The notes beneath the pieces are model-generated. The model was given only the letters and a program-made list of their open reading frames with translations. It was not told where the DNA came from and searched no databases. 64,000 nucleotides of DNA from Mesorhizobium sp. AR02 (GTDB lineage: Bacteria > Pseudomonadota > Alphaproteobacteria > Rhizobiales > Rhizobiaceae), in assembly GCF_024746835.1 (NCBI RefSeq), contig NZ_CP080531.1, positions 6,964,001-7,028,000 on the forward strand. The letters are read 5' to 3'. Made by a program: the position numbers and the translations under genes. Numbering within the stretch: the first letter of the stretch is position 1; every line of letters starts with the position of its first letter. This document shows positions 8,699 to 18,433 of this stretch, one piece after another.

Positions 8699-9433
8699 GT
8701 GAAAAAGATGCGAATGCTTTTCCTGTTTGCCGTTTCCCTGGCCGCGCAGTTTGCGACGTCGATCACTGCCCAGGCCGGCGATGTCGCCGAGCTTGAAATC
8801 CTTGGCTTCACCAAGGACGGCGGCGTGTTCGCCTTCGAGGAGTATGGCGTCCAGGACGGGTCGGGCTTTCCCTATGCCAACCGCTATTACATCGACACCA
8901 GCAATGACAGCTTCCTCAAGGGCACGCCGATCCGGGTCCGGCTTGACGACGAGAACGCCACGCTCGACGCGGCCCGCCTTCAGGCCCGGCAGAAAGGTGA
9001 GGCCATTGTCGGCCAGGCCGAGCTGAGCGCCAACCGCGGCATCACCGCCGGTTTCAACCCGGTGACCGAGCTTTCGGCCGATCCGCACCGCATGGTGGTC
9101 AATCCGCGCCCGATCTTCTCTCCCGTCGACCAACCGCTCGAGTTCCGGCTGGACGAGATCGGCATGAACAGCACCGAAGGCTGCGACAGCCAGGGCGAGA
9201 TCAATGGCTTCCGGCTGCTGCGCATCGAAGCCCAGGATGGCGGCATCACCAAATTGCTGCACGAGGACAAAGCGATCCCCAAGAGCCGCGGCTGCCCGAA
9301 CGGCTACCGCATCGGTGCGGTCCAGACATTCTCCATGGATAGCCTCAGCGCCTATGCGGTGCTGATCGCGGTGCGCCAATACGGCTTCGAGGGGCCGGAC
9401 TTCCGCTGGATCGCCGTGACCGGCCGCCTGTGA
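8699..9433 (+). CDS. DUF2259 predicted secreted protein
   Basis: An exported protein of the DUF2259 family, function unknown. A signal peptide (MRMLFLFAVSLAAQFATSITAQA) is followed by AELEILGFTKDGGVFAFEEYGVQDGSGFPYAN in overlapping segments, the N-terminal block typical of this family. The two cysteines of the mature part (EGCDSQGE and SRGCPNG) could form a disulfide. The start is placed at the GTG at 8699 (V-K-K-M-R-M), giving a compact signal peptide; ATG 8708 and ATG 8666 are alternatives. Its stop overlaps the start of the following membrane protein gene (GTGA), so the pair is probably co-translated. Confidence 0.8.
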   Translation: MKKMRMLFLFAVSLAAQFATSITAQAGDVAELEILGFTKDGGVFAFEEYGVQDGSGFPYANRYYIDTSNDSFLKGTPIRVRLDDENATLDAARLQARQKGEAIVGQAELSANRGITAGFNPVTELSADPHRMVVNPRPIFSPVDQPLEFRLDEIGMNSTEGCDSQGEINGFRLLRIEAQDGGITKLLHEDKAIPKSRGCPNGYRIGAVQTFSMDSLSAYAVLIAVRQYGFEGPDFRWIAVTGRL

Positions 9434-9954
9434 CACCCATTCTCCAACCCGCAAGGCGCAATCGTGCCCTTGGCCGCCTGTACAACGCGATACCGACGCC
9501 GCGCACGGCACTTTGCGGCGCCTTGCTATGGGCCGCCACGATGGGCGCCAGTGCGCTCGCCAACCTGTTGCTGGATAATTGGGTGACGCCGGACAAGATC
9601 CGCACCGTGTCGCTGCTGTTTGCGGGCGGCGGCGCCCTGGCCTTTCCGATTGGCCTGTTCGCGGCACGGCTGGTCTCGCTCGGAAGAGGCTGGGAGGTCG
9701 CTATCGCTTCGGCAATGGTGTGCCTTGCCGCCGCGACGATCGGGCTGACCGCCGGGCTCTATGCCTTGCAATACCGGTCCTACTATGCCGAATGGCATGC
9801 ACCCGTCTTCACCCTCACCTGGGGGTTTCAGCTCGTTTTCACGATGGCGGTGGCGTCCTACCAGTTCGTGGTGCTGGGCATCCGGCTCTATTTTCCGCTT
9901 GGTTTCGTCGCCTTGTTTGCCGTGAGCCTCTGGTTTGCACAGCAGCGGCGTTGA
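9430..9954 (+). CDS. four-helix membrane protein, unrecognised
   Basis: A 174-residue integral membrane protein not recognised as a known family. Four hydrophobic segments are visible: about residues 28-46 (LCGALLWAATMGASALANL), 62-84, 92-115 and 130-170 (the last may be two helices). The N-terminus is basic (PARRNRALGR), as expected for a cytoplasmic end. The GTG start overlaps the stop of the DUF2259 gene (GTGA), so the two are translationally coupled. Any function linked to the secreted partner is conjecture. Confidence 0.7.
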   Translation: MTPILQPARRNRALGRLYNAIPTPRTALCGALLWAATMGASALANLLLDNWVTPDKIRTVSLLFAGGGALAFPIGLFAARLVSLGRGWEVAIASAMVCLAAATIGLTAGLYALQYRSYYAEWHAPVFTLTWGFQLVFTMAVASYQFVVLGIRLYFPLGFVALFAVSLWFAQQRR

Positions 9955-9991
9955 GCATTTTGTCCGCCTCTGTTAGGACGCGGGCTAACCC

Positions 9992-10093
9992 AGAGCGGTT
10001 CAGCGTTTGGTAGAACCGCCGACCCGCTCTAACTCCTTCTTTTTCGCAATTCCGGACGGAAAACCGCTGCGCACTTTTCCTGGATTGCTCTAG
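9992..10093. repeat. dispersed two-hairpin intergenic repeat, copy A
   Basis: A 102-nt element between the membrane protein gene and purB. It is closely related to the element at 63099-63202. The first half folds as AGAGCGGTTC...GAACCGC...GCTCT and the second half as GCAATTCCGG...CCTGGATTGC. The middle block GCAATTCCGGACGGAAAACC is identical in both copies. It lies 18 nt before the purB ATG and so would form part of the purB leader if transcribed. Confidence 0.8.
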
Positions 10094-10111
10094 ATACATC
10101 AGGACTGACCG

Positions 10112-11413
<1,302 letters not shown>

Positions 11414-11418
11414 TTGCG

Positions 11419-12155
11419 ATGGCATCGCGCTATACAGCCAACTTCGGCGTGGTCTCTCTGAGTACAAAAGAGCTTGGCTCCTTGAGCTCGGACGAACGAA
11501 ATTTTTTGTTAGCCGCATCCTTTATATCTAACGATATCAGATTCTATTGGGCATTGATGGCGCGCTCGCCAATTGATGCCGGAGAAGTAGATCCAGACTT
11601 GGCTGCGATGCAATTCGTTCGTTGGCTGTGGGGCACTAGAAGCTTGCGAGCGTACTCTATGAAGCTATTGATACGCTGGATCATTTCTGCGGAAAGCTGA
11701 CACTGGCGCGCGCTGAAGGGCCGGTAGTTGAGAAGCGACTGCGTATGAACAAATGCCTTCAGGTAGCGAAGGCGTACCGCCACATGTCGGCCCACCATTT
11801 CGCAAAAGACGGGCTTGATTTCGACTTATCGAATTTCGATAAGGATTCGCAACACAGACATTTCGCCCACCCTCAACAGGGAAACAGCATTAGCGAATTG
11901 GGAGAGCAAATATTCACACTGCCGAAGCGCTTGAGAATTGCTCCGGGTATTACACAGGAGCAATTTGATAAATGGTGCCAGGATTGCGCCAGCCAGGTGA
12001 TGAAATTCTGCGACAAGGTAACCGCAGCAATTCTTCTCAATGCCTTCCCTGACAAGACATATACCGGCAAGTCCTTGTCAACGGCTACCGAGGCTGAAGG
12101 GCCAGAACATCGCTGGCCCCTATTTCTGGTTGTGCCTCCAAAATCAAAGGCCTAA
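11419..12155 (+). pseudogene. frameshifted orphan gene, AT-richer than surroundings
   Basis: Two open segments, 11419-11700 and a frame extending past 11745 to 12155, join into one sensible protein if a single base is restored near 11638-11640. The first frame reads FVRWLWGT and the other frame continues KLASVLYEAIDTLDHFCGK, which blends smoothly. The combined product would be about 245 residues, soluble, with no family recognised. The DNA is visibly AT-richer than its neighbours and the codons are less GC-biased, suggesting horizontal acquisition. It begins 6 nt after the purB stop. A sequencing error cannot be excluded; if the frameshift is real, the gene is inactive. Confidence 0.6.
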
Positions 12156-12170
12156 CCAATCTGCTGATGG

Positions 12171-13070
12171 TCACGCTTTTCCAGGAACAGTCCTGATCAC
12201 CGTGCCCCACGGGTCCTCACGGGTCGTTTCGTTGCTCGCATTGTCCGAACGCATCTCGACCCAGGCAAGACCGGACCGGCTCGGGTCTCGGCGGCCAGCG
12301 CCGGAGCTCTGCCAGGCATTGGCGCCGATGTGGTGGTGGTAGCCACCGGACGACAGGAACACTGCCTGGCCACCATATCTGGCCACCGTGTCGAAGCCGA
12401 ATTCCTGGTTCCACCAGGCCTCAGCCTCTTCCGGCCTGCCGACGCGCAAATGGACATGGCCGACAATGCTGTTTTCCGGCGCGCCTTGCCAGCCCGCATC
12501 ACCCGCTGGCACTTCGCCGACGACGGCAGGAATGTTCAGCCGCTCGGTCGCCATGGCGATCTTGTCGCCATTCCATTTCCAGTCCTGCGGCCGGCGGTCG
12601 GCATAGATCTCGATGCCATTGCCTTCGGGGTCGGTCAGGTACAGCGCCTCGCTGACCAGATGGTCCGAAGCGCCCTCGATGGCGATCTTGTCTGATATGG
12701 CGTGGTTGATCCAGCGGCCGAGATCGGCGCGGCTGGGCAGCAGGAAAGCCGTGTGGAACAGGCCGGCGCTGCGCGGATCGTCCGGCTTGGCGGAGGTGTC
12801 CGGCTCGAGGACCAGCAGCGGACGGCTGCCGGCGCCGAGCGTGATCGCGCCGTCGGCACGGCTCAATTCCTGCAATCCGACGACTTTGCGATAATAGGCG
12901 GCAAGACTTTCGGCATCACGCGCCTTCAGGCCGACGCGGGCAACGCTCACCGGCGTGGTGGCGGCAAATGGCAGTTCGCTCATCATTGTCTCCGTTGCGG
13001 CAACGCTTGATGAAGCTCCCAAAGCCAGGAGCCCGGCGCCGCCAATCATTGTACGTCGTGTCAGCGCCAA
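12171..13070 (-). CDS. VOC superfamily (glyoxalase/extradiol dioxygenase-like) protein
   Basis: A 299-residue protein with two vicinal-oxygen-chelate modules, like CatE-type catechol 2,3-dioxygenases. The first module has VARVGLKARDAESLAAYYRKV near residue 43 and YLTDPEGNGIEIYADR. The second has VGHVHLRVGRPEEAEAWW near residue 200 and a GYHHHIGANAW strand. HVH, HHH and the acidic E of GIEIY are plausible metal ligands. The N-terminus TRRTMIGGAGLLALGASS resembles a Tat signal, unusual for this family; a cytoplasmic form could start at MSELPF (residue 30). It converges with the frameshifted orphan gene and diverges from the RBBP9-type hydrolase gene. The substrate is unknown. Confidence 0.8.
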   Translation of the reverse strand: MALTRRTMIGGAGLLALGASSSVAATETMMSELPFAATTPVSVARVGLKARDAESLAAYYRKVVGLQELSRADGAITLGAGSRPLLVLEPDTSAKPDDPRSAGLFHTAFLLPSRADLGRWINHAISDKIAIEGASDHLVSEALYLTDPEGNGIEIYADRRPQDWKWNGDKIAMATERLNIPAVVGEVPAGDAGWQGAPENSIVGHVHLRVGRPEEAEAWWNQEFGFDTVARYGGQAVFLSSGGYHHHIGANAWQSSGAGRRDPSRSGLAWVEMRSDNASNETTREDPWGTVIRTVPGKA

Positions 13071-13228
13071 AATCCCGGTCCTCCACGGCTGTTTCTCTCC
13101 TGAAGACAGATCGTCTATCGCGATCGTTCACACAAGACAGCGAAAAGCGAACATGGTGTTCACCATTGTGACCAGGAACGTGCCCATCGACAGTTGCATG
13201 AGGCAGTCGCGGTCGCTATCTCAGCGCC

Positions 13229-13783
13229 ATGAAAGTCAAAGACGCAGATATCCTGATCGTTCCGGGCTACACCAATTCGGGGCCTGAGCATTGGCAGACC
13301 CGCTGGCAATCAAAACTGTCGACGGCGCGGCGCGTCGAGCAGACGGAGTGGTCGAAGCCGGTGCGCGAGGACTGGACGGCGAGCGTGGCCAAAGCGGTCA
13401 ACGAGGCCGAGCGGCCCGTCGTCATCGTTGCGCATTCGCTTGGCGTCGCGGCGGCCGTGCAGGCCATCCCGCAATTCGTCAAGCCGGTCGCCGGCGCCTT
13501 CTTCGTGGCGCCGCCCGATGTCGCCAATCCCAAGATCAAGCCAAAGCACCTGATGACCTTCGGCCCCTATCGGCGCGAGCCCTTGCCTTTTCCGTCGGTC
13601 GTGATCGCGAGCCGCAACGACCCGTTCTGCGCCTTCGATGTCGCTGAGGACATTGCCGGCGCCTGGGGATCGCTGTTCATCGATGCCGGCGAGACCGGCC
13701 ATCTCAACCAGGATTCAGGCTTCGGCCCCTGGCCCGAGGGGTCGATGACCTTCGCCAAATTCCTGACGGACCTGAAGGCGTAG
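13229..13783 (+). CDS. RBBP9/YdeN family serine hydrolase
   Basis: A 184-residue compact alpha/beta hydrolase of the RBBP9/YdeN family. The N-terminal motif ILIVPGYTNSGPEHWQTRW (residues 9-27) is diagnostic. The catalytic triad can be placed as S70 in VAHSLG, D131 in SRNDPFC and H158 in GETGHLN. It is cytoplasmic, with no signal peptide. Family members are serine hydrolases of mostly unknown physiological substrate. It is a single gene, convergent with the HpcH aldolase downstream. Confidence 0.9.
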   Translation: MKVKDADILIVPGYTNSGPEHWQTRWQSKLSTARRVEQTEWSKPVREDWTASVAKAVNEAERPVVIVAHSLGVAAAVQAIPQFVKPVAGAFFVAPPDVANPKIKPKHLMTFGPYRREPLPFPSVVIASRNDPFCAFDVAEDIAGAWGSLFIDAGETGHLNQDSGFGPWPEGSMTFAKFLTDLKA

Positions 13784-13801
13784 TATCTCGGGTGCGCCGC
13801 T

Positions 13802-14575
13802 TCAGGCGCCGATCGAATCCTTGATGCCTTTCAGCAAGGTTTTTGCCCCCAGCGAAATCAGCGCGTGCTCGGACCCGGTGGCGAGCAGGCGATAGCCCAT
13901 CGATACGACTCGGCCGGCAATTGCCGGTTCGACGACATAGATCGCCGCATGTTTTCCGGCCTTGCGGGTGCGCTCGGCGACCGATGCTATCGTCTCCATC
14001 ATGCTTTCCAGCGTCGAATTGACGATCGTACCGTTGCTCCAGGCGATCGAGAAATCCGATGGGCCGAGGAAAATGCCGTCAATGCCCGGCGTGTCGAGAA
14101 TGCCGTCGAGCGCGTCGAGTGCGGCGCGCGTCTCGACCATCGCAAAAGCCATCGTGCGCTGATTGGTGTCGCGCAGCCATTCGGTATAATCACCCTTGCC
14201 GTGGCGCGGAAAGGCATAGGTCGGCCCCCACGAGCGCTCGCCGAGCGGCGGATACTTCATCGCCGCGGCGAACAACTTTGCGTCGGCCACCGAGTTCACC
14301 ATCGGCGCGATGACCGCCTCGGCGCCGAAATCGAGCGCCCGGCTTGCCATGTCGAAGCGGCCGACGGGGATGCGCACCAGTGCCGGCTTGTTGGCGGCAA
14401 GCACGGGCATGAGACCGCGTAGCACACTGTCCTCGTGATGGCCGCCATGCTGCATGTCGAGCGTGATGGCATCGAAGCCCTGTTTGGCGAGGATCTCGAC
14501 GGTCAAGGCGTCCGGCACACCCGACCAGGCGGTGATCAGCGTTTCATCGGCGGCAAGGCGGGACTTAAGCGACAT
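13802..14575 (-). CDS. HpcH/HpaI-type class II aldolase
   Basis: A 257-residue aldolase of the HpcH/HpaI (2-keto-3-deoxy acid) family. The family cleaves 4-hydroxy-2-oxo acids such as 4-hydroxy-2-oxoheptane-1,7-dioate to pyruvate or a related oxo acid plus an aldehyde, using a divalent metal. Typical blocks are DAITLDMQHGGH near residue 34, ALVRIPVGRFDMASRALDFGAE, GAEAVIAPMVNS, AMVETRAALDALDGIL and GIDGIFLGPSDFS. The E of MVETR and the D of PSDFS are the expected metal ligands. It stands alone between unrelated genes, so the in vivo substrate is open. The start at ATG 14575 matches the usual N-terminus. Confidence 0.88.
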   Translation of the reverse strand: MSLKSRLAADETLITAWSGVPDALTVEILAKQGFDAITLDMQHGGHHEDSVLRGLMPVLAANKPALVRIPVGRFDMASRALDFGAEAVIAPMVNSVADAKLFAAAMKYPPLGERSWGPTYAFPRHGKGDYTEWLRDTNQRTMAFAMVETRAALDALDGILDTPGIDGIFLGPSDFSIAWSNGTIVNSTLESMMETIASVAERTRKAGKHAAIYVVEPAIAGRVVSMGYRLLATGSEHALISLGAKTLLKGIKDSIGA

Positions 14576-14631
14576 CTAATCTCTTTCCTCGTTAACGTCG
14601 GCAGTTTCAGCCGGAAACCGGGGCAAAGGCA

Positions 14632-14661
14632 AAGAAAAACCGCCCGGCTTGGCCGGGCGGT
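14632..14661 (-). terminator. rho-independent terminator of the DUF1476 gene
   Basis: On the minus strand a perfect 10-bp stem (ACCGCCCGGC / GCCGGGCGGT) with a 3-nt loop is followed by TTTTTCTT. It lies 23 nt after the DUF1476 stop codon. Confidence 0.85.
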
Positions 14662-14683
14662 CGATTGGTCCAGCATGAACTGC

Positions 14684-15004
14684 TCAGGTGTTCTTGATCT
14701 GCTCGATCGCCTGCGCCATCAGCTCGTCCATGGTGCGGCGGATCTGATGGTCCGACTGCTCGACGCCGGCGGCATCGAAATCCTTGCGGATCTTGCGGAA
14801 CACGTCGTGATCGCCGGCTTCCTCGATATCGGAAACAACGACTTCCTTGGCGTAGGCATCAGCGTCAGCGCCCGACTTTCCGAGCTTTTCGGCAGCCCAC
14901 AGGCCGAGTGCCTTGTTGCGGCGCGCCGAGGCCTTGAACCGAAGCTCCTCGTCGAATGCAAATTTGCGCTCGAAGCCCTCTTCGCGGTCTTTCATGCTGC
15001 TCAT
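14684..15004 (-). CDS. DUF1476 protein, F1-ATPase zeta inhibitor type
   Basis: A 106-residue helical protein of the DUF1476 family. In Paracoccus a member of this family is the zeta subunit that inhibits F1FO-ATPase, and the family is restricted to alphaproteobacteria. The diagnostic N-terminus SSMKDREEGFERKFAFDEE and the block FKASARRNKALGLWAAEKLG are present, followed by two acidic helices and QIRRTMDELMAQAIEQI. The start is set at the ATG at 15004, where homologues begin; the open frame extends further upstream without support. A clear terminator follows. It is adjacent to and divergent from purC. Confidence 0.9.
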   Translation of the reverse strand: MSSMKDREEGFERKFAFDEELRFKASARRNKALGLWAAEKLGKSGADADAYAKEVVVSDIEEAGDHDVFRKIRKDFDAAGVEQSDHQIRRTMDELMAQAIEQIKNT

Positions 15005-15279
15005 GGCGTCCCTCCGGGTCAAATCCGATTCGTTGGCAAGTGATATGTGTGTTGCCAAAGCACAAACCAAAAGGTCGCGAGCCGGTCAATACGCTTCGTC
15101 ATATGCTGCGCTGCGGCATTTCAGTCCCGAAAGCGGTTGATTGGAAGGATTTGCCGATTGAGCAAACGATGTGATTGGGATAGACCCGGCATTGAACCCC
15201 GCCGTCGCCGCACTAATTTAGGCGGACGGACAGGAACTGGTCGCTTGCCGCCTGCCCGCAAATCCAGAGAAAAAATCAG

Positions 15280-16074
15280 ATGAAAAATCGCCGCCGCATT
15301 TATGAAGGCAAGGCCAAGATCCTCTATGAAGGACCGGAACCGGGTACGCTGATCCAGTTCTTCAAGGACGATGCAACCGCGTTCAACAAGAAGAAGCACG
15401 AGGTCATCGACGGCAAGGGCGTGCTCAACAACCGCATTTCCGAGTACATCTTCAACCATCTGAACCGCATGGGCATTCCGACCCACTTCATCCGCCGGCT
15501 CAACATGCGCGAGCAGCTGATCAAGGAAGTCGAGATCATCCCGCTCGAAGTGGTGGTGCGCAATGTCGCCGCCGGCTCGCTGTCCAAGCGCCTCGGCATC
15601 GAGGAAGGCACCGTTCTGCCGCGCTCGATCATCGAATTCTATTACAAGGCCGACGCGCTCGACGATCCGATGGTGTCGGAAGAGCACATCACCGCCTTCG
15701 GCTGGGCCAGCCCGCAGGAGATCGACGACGTCATGGCGCTCGCCATCCGCGTCAACGACTTCCTCTCCGGACTGTTCATGGGCGTCGGCATCCAGCTCGT
15801 CGACTTCAAGATCGAATGCGGCCGCCTGTTCGAGGGCGACATGATGCGCATCGTCGTTGCCGACGAGATTTCGCCGGATTCGTGCCGTTTGTGGGACGTG
15901 GCGACGCAGGACAAGCTCGACAAGGACCGTTTCCGCCGCGACATGGGCGGCCTCGTCGAAGCCTACCAGGAAGTTGCCCGCCGCCTCGGCATCATGAACG
16001 AGAACGAACCGCCGCGCCCGACCGGCCCGGTGCTTGTCGCCTCGACCGATGGCGTCAAAGGCAAGCCGCACTGA
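15280..16074 (+). CDS. purC: SAICAR synthetase
   Basis: A 264-residue phosphoribosylaminoimidazole-succinocarboxamide synthase, which joins CAIR and aspartate with ATP in purine synthesis. Conserved regions are [11 protein letters not shown] (8-18), [11 protein letters not shown] (85-95), [11 protein letters not shown] (172-182) and [12 protein letters not shown] (195-206). The length matches bacterial PurC. It starts the purC-purS-(small gene)-purQ cluster, with purS 26 nt downstream. The 275-bp upstream gap towards DUF1476 contains no recognisable riboswitch. Confidence 0.97.
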   Translation: MKNRRRIYEGKAKILYEGPEPGTLIQFFKDDATAFNKKKHEVIDGKGVLNNRISEYIFNHLNRMGIPTHFIRRLNMREQLIKEVEIIPLEVVVRNVAAGSLSKRLGIEEGTVLPRSIIEFYYKADALDDPMVSEEHITAFGWASPQEIDDVMALAIRVNDFLSGLFMGVGIQLVDFKIECGRLFEGDMMRIVVADEISPDSCRLWDVATQDKLDKDRFRRDMGGLVEAYQEVARRLGIMNENEPPRPTGPVLVASTDGVKGKPH

Positions 16075-16100
16075 ACCAAGACCGATATTAGAACAGGAGC

Positions 16101-16352
16101 ATGTCCAGCGTGATCAAGGCCCGCATTACCGTAACCCTCAAGAACGGCGTTCTCGACCCGCAAGGCAAGGCGATCGAACACGCACTGTCCGGGCTGGGCT
16201 TCGGCGGCGTCGGCGCGGTGCGGCAAGGCAAGGTGTTCGACGTCGAACTGGCCGAGAACGACAAGGCCAAGGCCGAGGCCGACCTGAAAGCCATGTGCGA
16301 CAAGCTGCTGGCGAATACGGTGATTGAGAATTATAGTGTGACACTTACCTGA
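16101..16352 (+). CDS. purS: FGAM synthase subunit PurS
   Basis: An 83-residue PurS, the small dimeric subunit that bridges PurQ and PurL in the three-part formylglycinamidine ribonucleotide synthase. The sequence KARITVTLKNGVLDPQGKAI followed by ALSGLGFGGVGAVRQGKVFDVEL is typical for the family. AGGAG stands 4-5 nt before the ATG. PurS, PurQ and a separate PurL of about 743 residues show that this organism uses the small-PurL system rather than the fused enterobacterial enzyme. Confidence 0.96.
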   Translation: MSSVIKARITVTLKNGVLDPQGKAIEHALSGLGFGGVGAVRQGKVFDVELAENDKAKAEADLKAMCDKLLANTVIENYSVTLT

Positions 16353-16370
16353 GGTTGTGTCGGAGGCACT

Positions 16371-16626
16371 ATGTCGGAAGTCACGAATGAACTGATGTTC
16401 GAGCTTCTGAAGCGCGTGCATCACGAAATCGGTGAGCTTCGTCAGGATGTCTCCGAGACGAAACGGGAATTGAATGTGATGCGGGGTCACATGGTGGCCA
16501 CGCAAAGCGATATCCACAACGTTTATGGCATTTCTCGCCAGACAAGACGATCGCCTTGAACGCATAGACAGACGTCTCGACCTGCGCGAACTAGCCGAAG
16601 CCCAGAGGCCTTACGAACCAAAATGA
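16371..16626 (+). pseudogene. coiled-coil gene between purS and purQ, frameshifted
   Basis: The frame from 16371 encodes MSEVTNELMFELLKRVHHEI and continues as a charged coiled coil to HNVYG, then stops at 16559. A neighbouring frame continues naturally with [20 protein letters not shown] and ends at a TGA (16624-16626) that overlaps the purQ ATG. Removing one G of the GG near 16527-16528 joins both parts into an 84-residue protein ending ..RPYEPK. Similar short proteins with an xRLERIERRLEL tail are common in rhizobia as far as I recall. As written, the gene is broken and its translational coupling to purQ is lost. Confidence 0.7.
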
Positions 16627-17291
16627 AATCAGCCGTCGTCCTCCTGCCTGGCCTCAACCGCGACCGCGACATGATCGCCGCACTGACCAAGATTTCGGGA
16701 CAACCGCCGGTCACCGTCTGGCAGACCGACACCGAAATCCCTGATGTCGACCTGATCGCCATTCCAGGCGGCTTCTCCTTCGGCGACTATCTGCGCTGCG
16801 GCGCGATCGCCGCGCGCATGCCGGTGATGCGGGCCGTGGCCGAAAAGGCCGCCAAGGGCGTCACGGTCATCGGCGTCTGCAACGGTTTTCAGATCCTGGT
16901 CGAGGCCGGCCTGCTGCCGGGGGCGCTGATGCGCAACACTTCGCTGAAATTTGTCTGCCGGCAGATCAAGCTCGAGATCACCAACGCCAACACCATGTTC
17001 ACCCGCCGCTATCAGCCGGGCCAGATCATCCGCTCGCCGGTGGCGCACCATGACGGCAATTACTTCGCCGACGCCGAAACGCTTGCCCGCCTCGAAGGCG
17101 AAGGCCAGGTGGTGTTCCGCTATGCCGAGGGTACCAACCCCAATGGCTCGATCAACGACATTGCCGGCATTATCAACGAACAAGGCAATGTGCTCGGCCT
17201 GATGCCGCATCCTGAAAACCTGATCGAAGCCGCCCATGGCGGCAGCGACGGCCGTGCCCTTTTCGAAGGCGCACTCGGCATCGCCGCTTGA
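16623..17291 (+). CDS. purQ: FGAM synthase glutaminase subunit PurQ
   Basis: A 222-residue class-I glutamine amidotransferase subunit that supplies ammonia to PurL. The catalytic Cys is C86 in [12 protein letters not shown], and the His/Glu pair is H196/E198 in LMPHPEN. The N-terminus [15 protein letters not shown] and [19 protein letters not shown] are typical for PurQ. Its ATG overlaps the TGA of the reconstructed small coiled-coil gene, so in the ancestral arrangement it was probably translationally coupled to it. Confidence 0.97.
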   Translation: MKSAVVLLPGLNRDRDMIAALTKISGQPPVTVWQTDTEIPDVDLIAIPGGFSFGDYLRCGAIAARMPVMRAVAEKAAKGVTVIGVCNGFQILVEAGLLPGALMRNTSLKFVCRQIKLEITNANTMFTRRYQPGQIIRSPVAHHDGNYFADAETLARLEGEGQVVFRYAEGTNPNGSINDIAGIINEQGNVLGLMPHPENLIEAAHGGSDGRALFEGALGIAA

Positions 17292-17361
17292 CGATTTCAG
17301 CCGCAAATGCAGTAAAATTTACAAGGACATCACGTCCATTGCTCTGGGGAGAGAGACGGTC

Positions 17362-18027
17362 ATGAAACTCTATTCGCGGCCGTTGTCGCCCTACTCGTCG
17401 ATCGTGCGGGCCCTGGCCTATATCAAGGACGTGCCGCTGAAGATCATCGCGCCGCCGCCGGGTTTTCCGATCCCCGAAGCGTTTCGCGCCATCTCGCCGA
17501 TGAACCGGATTCCGGTGCTGATCACCGGCTCGGGCGAAACCATCGTCGAATCGGTGGTCATCGCCGAATATCTCGAGGAGCGGTTTCCGGAGCCGGCGCT
17601 GTTGCCGCCCGATTCCAAGGACCGCGCCCTGGTGCGCATGTTCGCCCGCATCACCGATCTCGACGTTCTCACCCCGACGATGAAGCTTTTCGAGCTGCAT
17701 TTCGTGCCGAAGCGCAACAATGCCGAGATCGACGCGCAATTCGCCCGCCTGCACCACGGGCTGGCGGCGATCGAGGCGCGCATGGCGCAAGGCCCCTTCG
17801 CACTCGGCAACGACATCAGCTTCGCCGATGCCTGGCTGACGCCGACCCGCTTCATCTTCAACAATTTCCGCGCCATGACAGGCCGCCACGACCTGCTCGA
17901 CGCCTATCCCAAATTCGATGCCTACGAGCAGATCGCATCGCAGCATCCGGCCTTGTCGCGGGTATGGGGCGAGATGACCGACGGCCTGAAGATCTTCTTG
18001 TCCGAACTCGAGATGGGTGCCGCTTGA
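17362..18027 (+). CDS. glutathione S-transferase family protein
   Basis: A 221-residue cytosolic GST-like protein. The N-terminal thioredoxin-like domain begins MKLYSRPLSPYSSIVRALAY and contains SPMNRIPVLI with the cis-Pro and a GETIVESVVIAEYLEE glutathione-binding segment. The C-terminal helical domain includes GNDISFADAWLTPTRF. The catalytic Ser/Tyr is not obvious from the motif alone (SPYSS near residue 9). The start at ATG 17362 has GGGGAGAG upstream. It follows purQ by about 70 nt and overlaps the lipoprotein gene by TTGA. Confidence 0.9.
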   Translation: MKLYSRPLSPYSSIVRALAYIKDVPLKIIAPPPGFPIPEAFRAISPMNRIPVLITGSGETIVESVVIAEYLEERFPEPALLPPDSKDRALVRMFARITDLDVLTPTMKLFELHFVPKRNNAEIDAQFARLHHGLAAIEARMAQGPFALGNDISFADAWLTPTRFIFNNFRAMTGRHDLLDAYPKFDAYEQIASQHPALSRVWGEMTDGLKIFLSELEMGAA

Positions 18028-18431
18028 GCAAGACCAGGACGATCGCCTTCGTCGCCGCGGCAGGCTTTGCCCTGGCGTCGTGCCAATCGACCCCGAAGAG
18101 CACGCCTGTCCCCTCGGGCAAGAGCGCGGCGCTGCTGGCCATGGAACAGGTGGCAATCGCCGCACACAAATGCTGGATCGCCAGCAAGGATCCGGCCTTC
18201 AAGCAGTATCAGATGGCCAATGAGCTGAACTCGTTCAGCGGCACGCCGCGTTTCCTTTTGGTGCCGGCCAAGCACTATGGCGGCAAGCCGTTGCTGGTCG
18301 TGCAGGCGCAAGGCAATTCGGGCCGCGTCGACGCCTTCGGGCCTTTGATGAACGATCCGCTCGGCGCGCGCATCGGCTCGGACATTGCTCGCTGGCAAGC
18401 CGGCAATCCGGCCTGCGCCGCGACCGCCTGA
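18024..18431 (+). CDS. small putative lipoprotein
   Basis: A 135-residue protein with a lipoprotein signal: KTRTIAFVAAAGFALASCQS, in which LASC is the lipobox and Cys 20 becomes the lipidated N-terminus. The mature part has no recognised domain; it contains KCWIASKDPAFKQYQMANEL and ends in a Cys-containing tail. The start is taken as the TTG at 18024, which overlaps the TGA of the GST gene (TTGA) and directly precedes the signal peptide. The frame is open further upstream, but that would place about 20 charged residues before the signal. It is probably co-expressed with the GST and the membrane protein downstream. Confidence 0.78.
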   Translation: MSKTRTIAFVAAAGFALASCQSTPKSTPVPSGKSAALLAMEQVAIAAHKCWIASKDPAFKQYQMANELNSFSGTPRFLLVPAKHYGGKPLLVVQAQGNSGRVDAFGPLMNDPLGARIGSDIARWQAGNPACAATA

Positions 18432-18433
18432 CC

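Noticed and set aside
15005..15279. Riboswitch before purC
   Set aside because: No conserved purine-riboswitch core or strong paired region was recognised in the gap.
16520..16535. Programmed frameshift between purS and purQ
   Set aside because: No slippery heptamer or downstream stimulatory structure was seen; mutation or sequence error is simpler.
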